The translations under genes and the position numbers were made by a program. A stretch of DNA of 64,000 bases from Xenophilus sp. E41 (GTDB taxonomy: Bacteria; Pseudomonadota; Gammaproteobacteria; Burkholderiales; Burkholderiaceae_C): assembly GCF_003671765.1 (NCBI RefSeq), contig NZ_QPIB01000043.1, forward strand, positions 124,001-188,000, in the 5' to 3' direction. The notes under the pieces are model-generated. The model was not told where the DNA came from and searched no databases. It saw only the letters and a list, made by a program, of their open reading frames with translations. This document shows, one piece after another, positions 27,182-37,100 of this stretch. The stretch's first letter is position 1, and every line of letters begins with the position of its first letter.

Positions 27182-28531
27182 ATGAGCCTTGTCACTCGCT
27201 GCCCTGCATGCTCGACTGCATTCAAGGTGGTGCGTGACCAACTTCGCATCTCCGAAGGTTGGGTGCGTTGCGGCCGGTGCAGCCAGGTCTTCGATGCCAC
27301 GCTGGACCTGATGGAGTCGGACGATGGCGTGCCGCATGCACCGGCAACGCCGTCGACGGCCCCTTCATTCGAGGCTCGCTCCACCGCTTCCGATTCCACA
27401 CCCTCCGATCGGGCCGAGGCTGCGGGCACAACGCCTCCATCGCTCGATGACGATGACTTCGTCGAGCCCGATGATTTGCCGATGCCCGCTGCGCCGGCTG
27501 CAAGCTGGCCTGCGCGGGACCTGCTGGATCTCGGGCCCGTGGCTTCGCCTGCCGGTCGCCGCCTCGCCGAGTCCGAAGCGGTGCAGGAGCCGGCGCGCGC
27601 CGGCAACTGGTCGTCGTTTCCCGCCGATCTGCCGGCCATCGTGGCGGACGAGCCCTGGCCTCCGGGCGCCGCCAGCCGGCCGCCGCAGGACGACGCCGGC
27701 TCGGCCGAGGGCGTGTCTCCGTCGCCGGTGGACCAGGCGGTCGATGCGCAACTGCAGAAGGCGCTGCGGCGTGCGCGCATCCAGGCCCTGCGCGACTCCC
27801 GTGCGCGTGCACGCGCCGAGGCGGAGGTGGAAAGCGGACCCGAGACCACCACGGCCGACGCATCCCTCGTGAGCGACACCGAGGCGCCAGCGCCACCCTC
27901 CGCACCGCTCATGGACGCGTCCACGTCCGCGCACGAAGCCGCCACCCTGCGCCAAGCCTCCGAAGAGCCGCCGCCGCCCGAAGCCGCCGTGCCCGCTCCG
28001 GCGCTTCCGAGCTTCCTCGAGGCAGGACCACCCGTCCAGTTGCCGACGAAGTCACCCCATCGTGCGGCGCTGCTGACCCTTGCCGTGCTGGCCGTCCTGC
28101 TGCTGATGCTTCAGGTGCTGCGGCATGAACGCGATGCGCTCGCCGCCTCGCAGCCGGGCATGCGGCCGGCGCTCGCGGCGCTGTGCCGGTTGAGCGGTTG
28201 CGAGCTGTCGCCGGTGCGGCGCATCGACGCGATCCGCATCGACGGCTCGTCCTTCACGCCCGAGCGCGAGGGCGGGGGGTACCGGCTGCTCTTCAGCCTG
28301 CGCAATGCGTCACCGACGGCGCTGGCGATGCCCGCGATCGAACTGTCGCTGCTCGACGGCAACGAGCGTCCCGTGGTGCGGCGCGTGTTCCAGCCCGCCG
28401 AATTCGGTGCACCGGCCGTGCTCGGTCCACGGGCCGAGCATGCGGCGACTCTGGCGCTCGCGCTGAAGCTGCCCGAAAGCGGCGGCGTGCCGCCGGTGGT
28501 GGGCTACAGCCTGCTGGCCTTCTATCCCTGA
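27182..28531 (+). CDS. Zinc-ribbon (MJ0042-type) DUF3426 membrane protein
   Basis: A 449-residue protein. The N-terminus holds a CxxC pair of a zinc ribbon (CPACSTAF, then RCGRCSQVF within 35 residues). A long low-complexity region rich in Ala, Pro, Ser and Glu follows (about residues 45-295). Then comes one transmembrane helix (LLTLAVLAVLLLMLQVL) and a C-terminal periplasmic domain with IDGSSFTPEREGGGYRLLFSLRN, typical of DUF3426. Function unknown; it is conserved next to prmA in many betaproteobacteria (from memory). Confidence 0.85.
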   Translation: MSLVTRCPACSTAFKVVRDQLRISEGWVRCGRCSQVFDATLDLMESDDGVPHAPATPSTAPSFEARSTASDSTPSDRAEAAGTTPPSLDDDDFVEPDDLPMPAAPAASWPARDLLDLGPVASPAGRRLAESEAVQEPARAGNWSSFPADLPAIVADEPWPPGAASRPPQDDAGSAEGVSPSPVDQAVDAQLQKALRRARIQALRDSRARARAEAEVESGPETTTADASLVSDTEAPAPPSAPLMDASTSAHEAATLRQASEEPPPPEAAVPAPALPSFLEAGPPVQLPTKSPHRAALLTLAVLAVLLLMLQVLRHERDALAASQPGMRPALAALCRLSGCELSPVRRIDAIRIDGSSFTPEREGGGYRLLFSLRNASPTALAMPAIELSLLDGNERPVVRRVFQPAEFGAPAVLGPRAEHAATLALALKLPESGGVPPVVGYSLLAFYP

Positions 28532-28573
28532 CGCGGCCTTCCTTTCTTTCCTCCCACCTTTGCAGGACCTTCC

Positions 28574-29476
28574 ATGGCAGCAGTGATTTGCGGTTCCCTC
28601 GCCTTCGACACGATCATGAATTTCGAGGGCCGCTTCGCCGACCAGATCCTGCCGGACCAGCTGCACATCCTGAACGTGTCCTTTCTCGTGCCCGGCCTGC
28701 GGCGCGACTTCGGGGGCTGCGCCGGCAACATCGCCTACAGCCTGAACGCGCTCGGCGGCCGCGCACTGCCCATGGCCACCGTGGGCAGCGACGGCGCCGA
28801 CTACGTCGAGCGGCTGCGCACGCTGGGCATCGGCACCGAATTCATCCGTGAGGTAAGCGACAGCTACACCGCGCAGGCCATGATCATGACCGACCGCGAC
28901 AACAACCAGATCACGGCCTTCCATCCCGGGGCGATGCAGCAGGCGCACGTCACCCGCATCGAGGCCCGCAGCGACATCCGCCTGGGCATCGTCGCGCCCG
29001 ACGGCCGCGAGGCGATGGTGCAGCATGCGGCGCAGTTCAAGGCGGCCGGCATTCCCTTCGTCTTCGACCCGGGCCAGGGCCTGCCGATGTTCGACGGCAA
29101 GGAACTCGCGCACTTCATCGACCAGGCCGACTGGGTGGTGGTGAACGACTACGAGGGCAAGATGCTGTCGGACCGCACGGGCTGGGACAGCGCCGCGATC
29201 TCGCGCCGCGTGAAGGGCCTGGTGGTGACGCTCGGGGCGGACGGATGCGAGGTCTGGACCGAGGGCGCGTCGGTGCATGTCCCTGCGGTCACGCCCGCGG
29301 CCATCGTCGATCCCACGGGCTGTGGCGATGCATGGCGTGGCGGCCTTCTGTATGGCCTCGAGCAGGGCTGGGACCTGCGCCGTTGCGCCGAGCTGGGCAA
29401 CCGCGTGGGCGCGCTGAAGATCGCTTGCCGCGGCCCGCAGAACTATCACATCGATCGGAGCCAGATCGGGCTGTAG
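28574..29476 (+). CDS. PfkB-family carbohydrate/nucleoside kinase
   Basis: A 300-residue ribokinase-fold kinase. The substrate end shows VICGSLAFDTIM and DFGGCAGNIAYSLNALGG; the catalytic end has DPTGCGDAWRGG with the catalytic Asp and anion hole. The N-terminal pattern resembles adenosine-kinase-like members, but the substrate cannot be assigned. Its stop overlaps the edge of repeat family 1 copy c. Confidence 0.88.
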   Translation: MAAVICGSLAFDTIMNFEGRFADQILPDQLHILNVSFLVPGLRRDFGGCAGNIAYSLNALGGRALPMATVGSDGADYVERLRTLGIGTEFIREVSDSYTAQAMIMTDRDNNQITAFHPGAMQQAHVTRIEARSDIRLGIVAPDGREAMVQHAAQFKAAGIPFVFDPGQGLPMFDGKELAHFIDQADWVVVNDYEGKMLSDRTGWDSAAISRRVKGLVVTLGADGCEVWTEGASVHVPAVTPAAIVDPTGCGDAWRGGLLYGLEQGWDLRRCAELGNRVGALKIACRGPQNYHIDRSQIGL

Positions 29477-29516
29477 CGCCCGCCGTACTGGCGCGGGAAG
29501 CTATCAAAAACATAGC
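29476..29516 (+). repeat. Repeat family 1, copy c
   Basis: GCGCCCGCC, then GGCGCGGG, then GCTAT/ATAGC arms (29500-29504 and 29512-29516). It begins at the stop codon of the PfkB kinase gene. Confidence 0.7.
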
Positions 29517-29548
29517 AGGCCGGTCGAGCCGCAGGACCGGTGACGCAT

Positions 29549-29580
29549 GAAAAAAGCCCGGCACCTTGCGGTGCCGGGCT
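29549..29580 (-). terminator. Terminator of the histone-H1-like gene
   Basis: A perfect 11-pair stem (29555-29565 with 29570-29580) and TTGC loop. A run of A on the plus strand at 29550-29555 gives the U tract for minus-strand transcripts, placing the terminator about 30 bases after the H1-like stop. Confidence 0.88.
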
Positions 29581-29607
29581 TGGCCTGACAGGCGCTGCTG
29601 AAGCGAC

Positions 29608-30111
29608 TCAGGGCTTGCTGGCCGTGGGGAACGGCCAAGCTGCCTGCGGGTTCAGCGTGGTCTGTGCGGCAGGCGCAGGCGCAGCGGCTGCCTTGGCAGC
29701 AGGCGCAGGCTTCGCGGCCTTCTTCGCAGCGGGCTTCTTGGCAGCCTTCTTGGCAGCAGCCTTCTTGGCAGGGGCCTTTTTCGCAGCGGCCTTCTTGGCA
29801 GGCGCCTTCTTGGCAGCGGCCTTCTTCGCCGGCGCCTTCTTGGCTGCAGCCTTCTTCGCCGGTGCCTTCTTGGCGACGACCTTCTTGGCCGCAACCTTCT
29901 TGGCAGGAGCCTTCTTCGCCGCGACCTTCTTGGCCGCAACCTTCTTCGCCGGCGCCTTCTTGGCAGCGACCTTCTTGGCCGCAACCTTCTTCGCCGGTGC
30001 CTTCTTGGCGACGACCTTCTTGGCCGGTGCCTTCTTCGCTGCTGCGACCTTCTTGGCCGGAGCCTTCTTTGCGGCCGCTTTCTTCGCCGGCGCTTTCTTT
30101 GCAGTTGCCAT
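29608..30111 (-). CDS. Histone-H1-like lysine/alanine-rich DNA-binding protein
   Basis: A 167-residue, extremely basic protein built mainly of degenerate KKAPAKK/KKVAAKK units, ending in an Ala/Pro-rich tail ([15 protein letters not shown]). Such proteins resemble eukaryotic H1 tails and bacterial Hc1/AlgP-type nucleoid proteins, expected to bind DNA non-specifically. The start is the ATG at 30111 with an AAGGAG at 30118-30123; a longer frame to 30156 lacks such a site. A strong terminator follows. Confidence 0.85.
   Translation of the reverse strand: MATAKKAPAKKAAAKKAPAKKVAAAKKAPAKKVVAKKAPAKKVAAKKVAAKKAPAKKVAAKKVAAKKAPAKKVAAKKVVAKKAPAKKAAAKKAPAKKAAAKKAPAKKAAAKKAPAKKAAAKKAAKKPAAKKAAKPAPAAKAAAAPAPAAQTTLNPQAAWPFPTASKP
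29740..30100 (-). repeat. Degenerate tandem repeat encoding KAPAKK units
   Basis: Imperfect 12- to 15-base units of CTTCTTGGC/GGCGCC composition (plus-strand view) repeat through most of the H1-like gene. Copy-number change by slippage is likely between strains. Confidence 0.75.
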
Positions 30112-30187
30112 TTCTTTCTCCTTGATCAAGTTGAAAACATCAACCTTTGGAAGCACTCCTCCACTCGTCTGCGAGCGAGAAGCGATT

Positions 30188-30217
30188 CATGGCGTTGGAG
30201 CAGACTCCAGCGCCATG
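30188..30217. other. 13-bp hairpin between nrdB and the H1-like gene
   Basis: Arms 30188-30200 and 30205-30217 (CATGGCG and CGCCATG at the ends) pair with one wobble around CAGA. No T run follows on either strand. It may help end the nrdB transcript or act on H1-like expression; role unclear. Confidence 0.5.
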
Positions 30218-30299
30218 AACACGGGAACCCCGGCCGCTGCACTCTCTGGTGCATGAAGCGATCGGGGTGATTCTTGGATCCATTCGATTCTTTGGAAAC

Positions 30300-31520
30300 T
30301 CAATCCCAGGAGAGCGCACCACCCGACTGGTACTCGATCACGCGGGTTTCGAAGAAGTTGCGCTCTTTCTTCAGGTCGATCATTTCGCTCATCCAGGGGA
30401 ACGGGTTTTCCTCGTTCGGGAAGAGCGCTTCGAGGCCGATCTGCGTCGCACGCCGGTTGGCGATGTAGCGCAGGTAGCCCTTGAACATGGAGGCGTTCAT
30501 GCCGAGCACACCGCGCGGCATGGTGTCTTCGGCGTAGCGGTATTCGAGCTCGACGGCCTTCTGGAACAGGCCCTTGATCTCGGCCTTGAACTCGGGCGTC
30601 CACAGGTGCGGGTTCTCGAGCTTGAGCTGGTTGATCAGGTCGATGCCGAAATTGCAGTGCATCGATTCGTCGCGCAGGATGTACTGGTACTGCTCGGCCG
30701 CACCGGTCATCTTGTTCTGGCGACCCAGCGCCAGGATCTGCGTGAAGCCGACGTAGAAGAACAGGCCTTCCATCAGGCAGGCGAAGACGATCAGGCTCTT
30801 GAGCAGCGTCTGGTCGTTCTCGGGCGTGCCGGTGTGGAAGTTGGGGTCCATGATCGCGTCGATGAACGGGATCAGGAACTCGTCCTTGTCGCGGATGGAC
30901 TGGACTTCGTTGTAGGCGTTGAAGATCTCGGCCTCGTCCAGGCCCAGCGACTCGACGATGTACTGGTAGGCGTGCGTGTGGATCGCCTCTTCGAAGGCCT
31001 GGCGCAGCAGGAACTGCCGGCATTCGGGCGCCGTGATGTGGCGGTAGGTGCCCAGCACGATGTTGTTGGCCGCCAGCGAATCGGCGGTCACGAAGAAGCC
31101 GAGGTTGCGCTTGACGATGCGGCGCTCGTCCTCGGTCAGACCGTTCGGGTCCTTCCACAGGGCGATGTCGCGGTTCATGTTCACTTCCTGCGGCATCCAG
31201 TGGTTGGCGCAGGTGGCGAGGTACTTCTCCCACGCCCACTTGTACTTGAACGGCACCAGCTGGTTGACGTCGGTCTGGCCGTTGATGATGCGCTTGTCGG
31301 CCGCGTTGACGCGGCGTGCGCTCGCCGGTGCGGCGTGCGAGGCGGAGGAAGCGGGGGCTGCAGCCGCGGCGGGCGACGCGAAGGAATGCGTGGCAAGCGA
31401 AGCGGCAGGAAGGGAAGTCGCTGCCGCCATCGAGGCTCCCGCTGCGGCGGCGTTGCTCGATGAAGTTTGCGGCTGGCTCCTCGGTGCGGAGGGCTTGACT
31501 TCTTCGTCCCAGGTCAACAT
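30300..31520 (-). CDS. nrdB: Class Ia ribonucleotide reductase, beta subunit
   Basis: Supplies the tyrosyl radical for deoxyribonucleotide synthesis. From ATG 31520 the protein has 406 residues: an N-terminal low-complexity Ala/Ser tail of about 65 residues, then the ferritin-like core. The metal/radical segment [14 protein letters not shown] keeps the iron ligands and the radical Tyr, and [17 protein letters not shown] gives the second ligand set. The tail is longer than in E. coli. An in-frame TTG lies four codons earlier. It is 158 bases downstream of nrdA with a hairpin between. Confidence 0.95.
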   Translation of the reverse strand: MLTWDEEVKPSAPRSQPQTSSSNAAAAGASMAAATSLPAASLATHSFASPAAAAAPASSASHAAPASARRVNAADKRIINGQTDVNQLVPFKYKWAWEKYLATCANHWMPQEVNMNRDIALWKDPNGLTEDERRIVKRNLGFFVTADSLAANNIVLGTYRHITAPECRQFLLRQAFEEAIHTHAYQYIVESLGLDEAEIFNAYNEVQSIRDKDEFLIPFIDAIMDPNFHTGTPENDQTLLKSLIVFACLMEGLFFYVGFTQILALGRQNKMTGAAEQYQYILRDESMHCNFGIDLINQLKLENPHLWTPEFKAEIKGLFQKAVELEYRYAEDTMPRGVLGMNASMFKGYLRYIANRRATQIGLEALFPNEENPFPWMSEMIDLKKERNFFETRVIEYQSGGALSWD

Positions 31521-31642
31521 AGAAAAATCCAATGCTCAATTATCAGAGCAACGATGCGTGTTGAGAAGTTATCCGCCACGCACCGGCTCGAATTATGTTG
31601 TGCGCAGGCGTCGTGCATGTCGTCCGAAGCCGCGCGAAAAGA

Positions 31643-31671
31643 GAAGAGCGGTCCGTCGTGGACCGCTCTTC
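31643..31671 (-). terminator. Hairpin terminator between nrdA and nrdB
   Basis: A perfect 12-pair stem (31643-31654 with 31660-31671) and five-base loop, seven bases after the nrdA stop. It is followed in the minus direction by TCTTTTC. It may reduce read-through into nrdB, so subunit ratio or a separate nrdB promoter is implied. Confidence 0.7.
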
Positions 31672-31678
31672 ATCGCCA

Positions 31679-34615
31679 TCACTGGCAGGCTTCGCAGCCC
31701 GGGTCGTCGATCGCGCAGAACTTGATGTCGGTGGCGGGCACCGCAGCCATCTGCGCCTGTGCGGCAGCGGCCGCGAGTTCGAGCGCGCTCGGTGCCGCAG
31801 GCTTCGCGGCGGCGGCCGACATCTCGTGGCTGCCGCCCGAGGACACGGCGTTGAGCCGGCCCGACTGCACCGTCGACTTCTCGGCGTGCGTGGCGCTGAT
31901 GGTGCGCAGGTAGTAGGTGGTCTTCAGGCCGCGCAGCCAGGCCAGCTTGTAGGTGTCGTCCAGCTTCTTGCCCGACGCGCCGGCCATGTAGATGTTCAGC
32001 GACTGGGCCTGGTCGATCCACTTCTGGCGACGCGCGGCGGCCTCGACCAGCCACACCGGCTCGACCTCGAAAGCGGTGGCGTACAGCGCCTTGATGTCCT
32101 GCGGCACGCGGTCGATGGGACGCAGCGAGCCGTCGAAGTGCTTCAGGTCCATGACCATCACGTCGTCCCACAGGCCCAGGCGCTTGAGGTCGCGCACCAG
32201 GTAGTGGTTGATGACCGTGAACTCGCCCGACAGGTTCGACTTGACCGACAGGTTGCCGAAGCAGGGCTCGATCGAGGCGTCGACGCCGATGATGTTGGAG
32301 ATCGTCGCCGTCGGCGCGATGGCCACGCAGTTGGAGTTGCGCATGCCGTCCTGCGCGATCTTGGCGCGCAGGGCGTCCCAGTCGAGCGAGGCCGAGCGGT
32401 CCACTTCCACGTAGCCGCCGCGCGCCTTCTCGAGCAGGTCCAGCGAGTCGATCGGCAGGATGCCCTTGTCCCACAGCGAGCCCTTGAAGCTGGAGTACTT
32501 GCCGCGCTCGCGGGCCAGCTCGGTCGAGGCCCAGTAGGCGTGGTAGCAGATCGCTTCCATCGAGCGATCGGCGAATTCCACCGCCTGTTCGCTGCCGTAG
32601 GGAATGCGCAGCTCGTACAGCGCGTCCTGGAAGCCCATCAGGCCCAGGCCCACCGGGCGGTGGCGCAGGTTGGAGTCGCGTGCCTTCTTCACCGCGTAGT
32701 AGTTGATGTCGATCACGTTGTCGAGCATCCGCATGGCGGTGGAGATCGTCTTCTTGAGCTTCTCCTGGTCGACGGCGCCGTCCTTCAGGTGTTGCAGCAG
32801 GTTGACCGAGCCCAGGTTGCAGACCGCGGTCTCGGTGTCGCTGGTGTTCAGCGTGATCTCGGTGCACAGGTTGGACGAGTGCACCACGCCGGCGTGCTGC
32901 TGCGGCGAGCGCACGTTGCAGGCGTCCTTGAAGGTGATCCAGGGGTGGCCGGTCTCGAACAGCATCGAGAGCATCTTGCGCCACAGGTCGGTGGCGGGCA
33001 CCGTCTTGGCCGGCTTGATCTCGCCGCGGGCGGCCTTCTCTTCGTAGGCGACGTACGCCTTCTCGAAGTCGGCGCCGAACAGGTCGTGCAGGTCGGGCAC
33101 GGAGGAGGGCGAGAACAGCGTCCAGCTGCCCTTTTCCATCACGCGGCGCATGAACAGGTCGGGAATCCAGTTCGCGGTGTTCATGTCGTGGGTGCGGCGG
33201 CGGTCGTCACCCGTGTTCTTGCGCAGTTCCAGGAACTCCTCGATGTCCAGGTGCCAGGTCTCCAGGTACGTGCAGACCGCGCCCTTGCGCTTGCCGCCTT
33301 GGTTCACGGCCACGGCCGTGTCGTTGACCACCTTCAGGAAGGGCACGACGCCCTGCGATTCGCCGTTGGTGCCCTTGATGTGGCTGCCCAGCGCGCGCAC
33401 GCGGGTCCAGTCGTTGCCCAGGCCGCCGGCGAACTTCGACAGCAGCGCGTTCTCCTTGATCGACTCGTAGATGCCGTCCAGGTCGTCGGGCACGGTCGTC
33501 AGGTAGCAACTCGACAGCTGCGAGCGCAGCGTGCCGCTGTTGAACAGCGTGGGGGTGGACGACATGAAGTCGAAGGACGACAGCACCTCGTAGAACTCGA
33601 TGGCACGCGCCTCGCGGTCGATCTCGTTGAGGGCCAGGCCCATCGCCACGCGCATGAAGAAGGCCTGCGGCAGCTCGATGCGCTGCTTGCGCACGTGCAG
33701 GAAGTAGCGGTCGTACAGCGTCTGCAGGCCGAGGTAGTCGAACTTCAGGTCGCGCTCGGCCTTGAGCGCGGCGCCCAGGCGGGCCAGGTCGTACTGAAGC
33801 AGCTTCTCGTCCAGCAGTTCGTTGTCCACGCCCTTCTTGATGAAGTGGGGGAAGTAGTCGGCGTAGCCTTGCGCCATCTCGGCGTGCGTCACTTCGCGGC
33901 CGAGCACTTCCTTGAAGATCGTGTGCAGCAGCAGGCGCGCGGTCGCGAAGGTGTAGTCGGGGTCCTTCTCGATCAGCGTGCGGGCGGCCAGGATGGCGGC
34001 CTTGTAGACCTCGTCCAGCGGCACGCCGTCGTACAGGTTGCGCATCGTCTCGGCGACGATCGGATCGGCCTTGACGCCTTCGCCCAGGTTCGCGCAGGCC
34101 GACTCGAGCAGGCTCTGCAGGGCGCCCATGTCCAGGGCGACGCGCTCGCCGCGGTCCAGCACGTGCAGCGTGGGCAGCGCGGGCTTGGCGCTCTGCTCGC
34201 CCTGTTTCTGGCGTTCCTGGGTGCGGCGTTCGCGGTACAGCACGTAGGCACGCGCCACCTCGTGGTGGCCGCCGCGCATCAGGCCCAGTTCGACCTGGTC
34301 CTGCACGTCCTCGATGTGGAAGGTGCCGCCGCCCGGGCGCGAGCGCACCATCGCGCGCACCACCGCCTGCGTCAGGCCGTCGACCGTTTCGCGCACGCTG
34401 GCCGAGGCCGCGCCCTGCGTGCCGTGCACGGCCAGGAAGGCTTTCATCATCGCCACGGCGATCTTGTTCGGCTCGAAGGGCACGACGGCGCCGTTGCGCC
34501 GGATGATCTGGTAATGCGCGAGGGCCGGGCTGGCGGCGCTCGCCACGTCACGGCCCTGGGACGTCGCCGCGGGCACGGCGCGAGGGGTCGAGGGGGAGGT
34601 CAGGGCAGCTTGCAT
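31679..34615 (-). CDS. nrdA: Class Ia ribonucleotide reductase, alpha (catalytic) subunit
   Basis: Reduces ribonucleoside diphosphates with NrdB. The 978-residue protein has an N-terminal ATP-cone (YQIIRRNGAVVPFEPNKIAVAMMKAF), the barrel with SSCYLTTVPDDLDGIYESI and GGLGNDWTRVRALGSHIKGT, SSNLCTEITLN with an active-site Cys, and NSNCVAIAPTATISNIIG. The C-terminal DDPGCEACQ holds the redox-relay cysteines. The start MQAALTSP at 34615 fits. It is longer than E. coli NrdA (761) because of added N-terminal and internal segments, as in other betaproteobacteria. Two NrdR boxes overlap its promoter. Confidence 0.95.
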   Translation of the reverse strand: MQAALTSPSTPRAVPAATSQGRDVASAASPALAHYQIIRRNGAVVPFEPNKIAVAMMKAFLAVHGTQGAASASVRETVDGLTQAVVRAMVRSRPGGGTFHIEDVQDQVELGLMRGGHHEVARAYVLYRERRTQERQKQGEQSAKPALPTLHVLDRGERVALDMGALQSLLESACANLGEGVKADPIVAETMRNLYDGVPLDEVYKAAILAARTLIEKDPDYTFATARLLLHTIFKEVLGREVTHAEMAQGYADYFPHFIKKGVDNELLDEKLLQYDLARLGAALKAERDLKFDYLGLQTLYDRYFLHVRKQRIELPQAFFMRVAMGLALNEIDREARAIEFYEVLSSFDFMSSTPTLFNSGTLRSQLSSCYLTTVPDDLDGIYESIKENALLSKFAGGLGNDWTRVRALGSHIKGTNGESQGVVPFLKVVNDTAVAVNQGGKRKGAVCTYLETWHLDIEEFLELRKNTGDDRRRTHDMNTANWIPDLFMRRVMEKGSWTLFSPSSVPDLHDLFGADFEKAYVAYEEKAARGEIKPAKTVPATDLWRKMLSMLFETGHPWITFKDACNVRSPQQHAGVVHSSNLCTEITLNTSDTETAVCNLGSVNLLQHLKDGAVDQEKLKKTISTAMRMLDNVIDINYYAVKKARDSNLRHRPVGLGLMGFQDALYELRIPYGSEQAVEFADRSMEAICYHAYWASTELARERGKYSSFKGSLWDKGILPIDSLDLLEKARGGYVEVDRSASLDWDALRAKIAQDGMRNSNCVAIAPTATISNIIGVDASIEPCFGNLSVKSNLSGEFTVINHYLVRDLKRLGLWDDVMVMDLKHFDGSLRPIDRVPQDIKALYATAFEVEPVWLVEAAARRQKWIDQAQSLNIYMAGASGKKLDDTYKLAWLRGLKTTYYLRTISATHAEKSTVQSGRLNAVSSGGSHEMSAAAAKPAAPSALELAAAAAQAQMAAVPATDIKFCAIDDPGCEACQ

Positions 34616-34710
34616 TCGGATCCTTCGTTGACGTCTGTGGTTGTTGTGTGCCGGGCCGTTTCGGCATGTGCGATGGGTACGCAATGCCGTGTGTAGTTGG
34701 GGGCAGGCGC

Positions 34711-34726
34711 ACACTATATCTAGGGT
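34711..34726 (-). promoter_or_regulatory. NrdR box 1 (over the -10 of nrdA)
   Basis: ACACTATATCTAGGGT matches 12 of 16 bases of the palindromic NrdR consensus ACACAATATATTGTGT. It covers the predicted -10. NrdR represses nrd genes when dATP is high. Confidence 0.8.
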
Positions 34727-34741
34727 GCAGATGGGCTTCAA
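34713..34741 (-). promoter_or_regulatory. Sigma-70 promoter of nrdA
   Basis: Read on the minus strand: TTGAAG (34741-34736), a 17-base spacer, and TATAGT (34718-34713). Both hexamers match the consensus well and the spacing is ideal, about 100 bases before the nrdA ATG. Confidence 0.8.
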
Positions 34742-34742
34742 G

Positions 34743-34758
34743 CCACTACCTGTAGTGT
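34743..34758 (-). promoter_or_regulatory. NrdR box 2 (upstream of the -35)
   Basis: CCACTACCTGTAGTGT matches 10 of 16 consensus positions and lies exactly 32 bases from box 1, three helical turns, the spacing known for paired NrdR sites. Confidence 0.7.
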
Positions 34759-34978
34759 TTTTCGCGGGGGAGTCGCGGTGTTGCGCGGAGCCATCGCGCG
34801 CCCGATGCCTGCGCAAGGCGCTCCGGGGTTGCTCCACCTTAGCGCGGGCCGCGTGGCGTGGGCTTTGCAGGCGTTTTTGGGCCTGGAGGCCGCATGGTTG
34901 CTGCGTCGGCGGCACACGAGCGGATGCGCGGCCGTGCCGTCGGCCCGGGCGGCCGAAGGCGGCGCCCATAGAAAAATT
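34759..34978. other. Intergenic stretch between the nrdA promoter and ampD
   Basis: About 220 bases with no frame I can support, no clear hairpin-plus-T terminator and no repeat of the families seen elsewhere. It may simply be the ampD 3' region and upstream nrdA DNA. Confidence 0.4.
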
Positions 34979-35582
34979 TCAGGACCGCCCGGCGCGCGGT
35001 GGAAAGACCGTATCGGGCCAGCCGAGCGATCGTTGCAGGCGCGCCCAGTCGAATCCCGGGCCGGGGTCGAGCTTGCGGCCCGGCGCGATGTGCTCGTGCC
35101 CTGCCACGGCGTCGATCGGGTAGCGCTGCGCCAGCGCCGGGCAGAGCGTCGCAAGGACCTCGTACTGGGCCGTCTTGAAGCGATCCCCCTCCAGGCCCTC
35201 GAGTTCGATGCCGATCGAATGGTCGTTGCAGTTGGCGCGCCCGCGCCAGCTCGATGCGCCGGCGTGCCAGGCGCGGTCGTCGCAGCTCACGAACTGCCAC
35301 AGCTCGCCGGTGCGGCGCACGTAGAAGTGCGCCGAGACCTGCAAGCCGCGGAGCTGCCCGAAGTAGGGGTGTGCCGACCCGTCGAGGCGGTTCGTGAACA
35401 GGGCCTGCACCTCGTCGCCGCCATAGCGGCCGGGCGGAAGGCTGATCGAGTGCAGCACGATCAGGTCGATCGGCATGCCCGGGGGCCGCGGCCCGAAGTT
35501 CGGCGAGTCGAGCCGGCGTGCCGGGCGGTACCAGCCGCCGGTCCATGGCGCGTGCTCGTCGCCGGCCGACATGCGGGGCGAA

Positions 35583-35590
<8 letters not shown>
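34979..35590 (-). CDS. ampD: 1,6-anhydro-N-acetylmuramyl-L-alanine amidase AmpD
   Basis: Cytoplasmic zinc amidase of murein recycling. The 203-residue protein has LIVLHSISLPPGRYGG with the first zinc His, HFYVRRTGELWQFV, the RANCNDHSIGIELEG block, and AGHEHIAPGRKLDPGPGFDW with the remaining zinc ligands. Its ATG overlaps the end of the PilR-type regulator gene by eight bases, so the two are translationally coupled. mpl, another recycling enzyme, is at 21.5 kb. Confidence 0.93.
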
Positions 35591-37094
<1,504 letters not shown>

Positions 37095-37100
37095 GGGGCG

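Noticed and set aside
29740-30100. Tandem units considered as a non-coding minisatellite
   Set aside because: The array stays in one reading frame with a good ribosome site and terminator and encodes a known type of basic protein.
31588-31603. A possible third NrdR box upstream of nrdB
   Set aside because: Only one half-site is convincing and there is no partner at 31-32 bases, so it was not called.
31595-34696. A very long open frame (over 1,000 codons) on the plus strand antisense to nrdA
   Set aside because: Its product is a repetitive Arg/His/Val/Gly-rich string with no domain, produced by reading GC-rich codons in reverse; nrdA on the other strand is unmistakable.
34759-34978. Short frames between the nrdA promoter and ampD
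   Set aside because: No ribosome site, no conserved-looking product and only GC-driven open frames.
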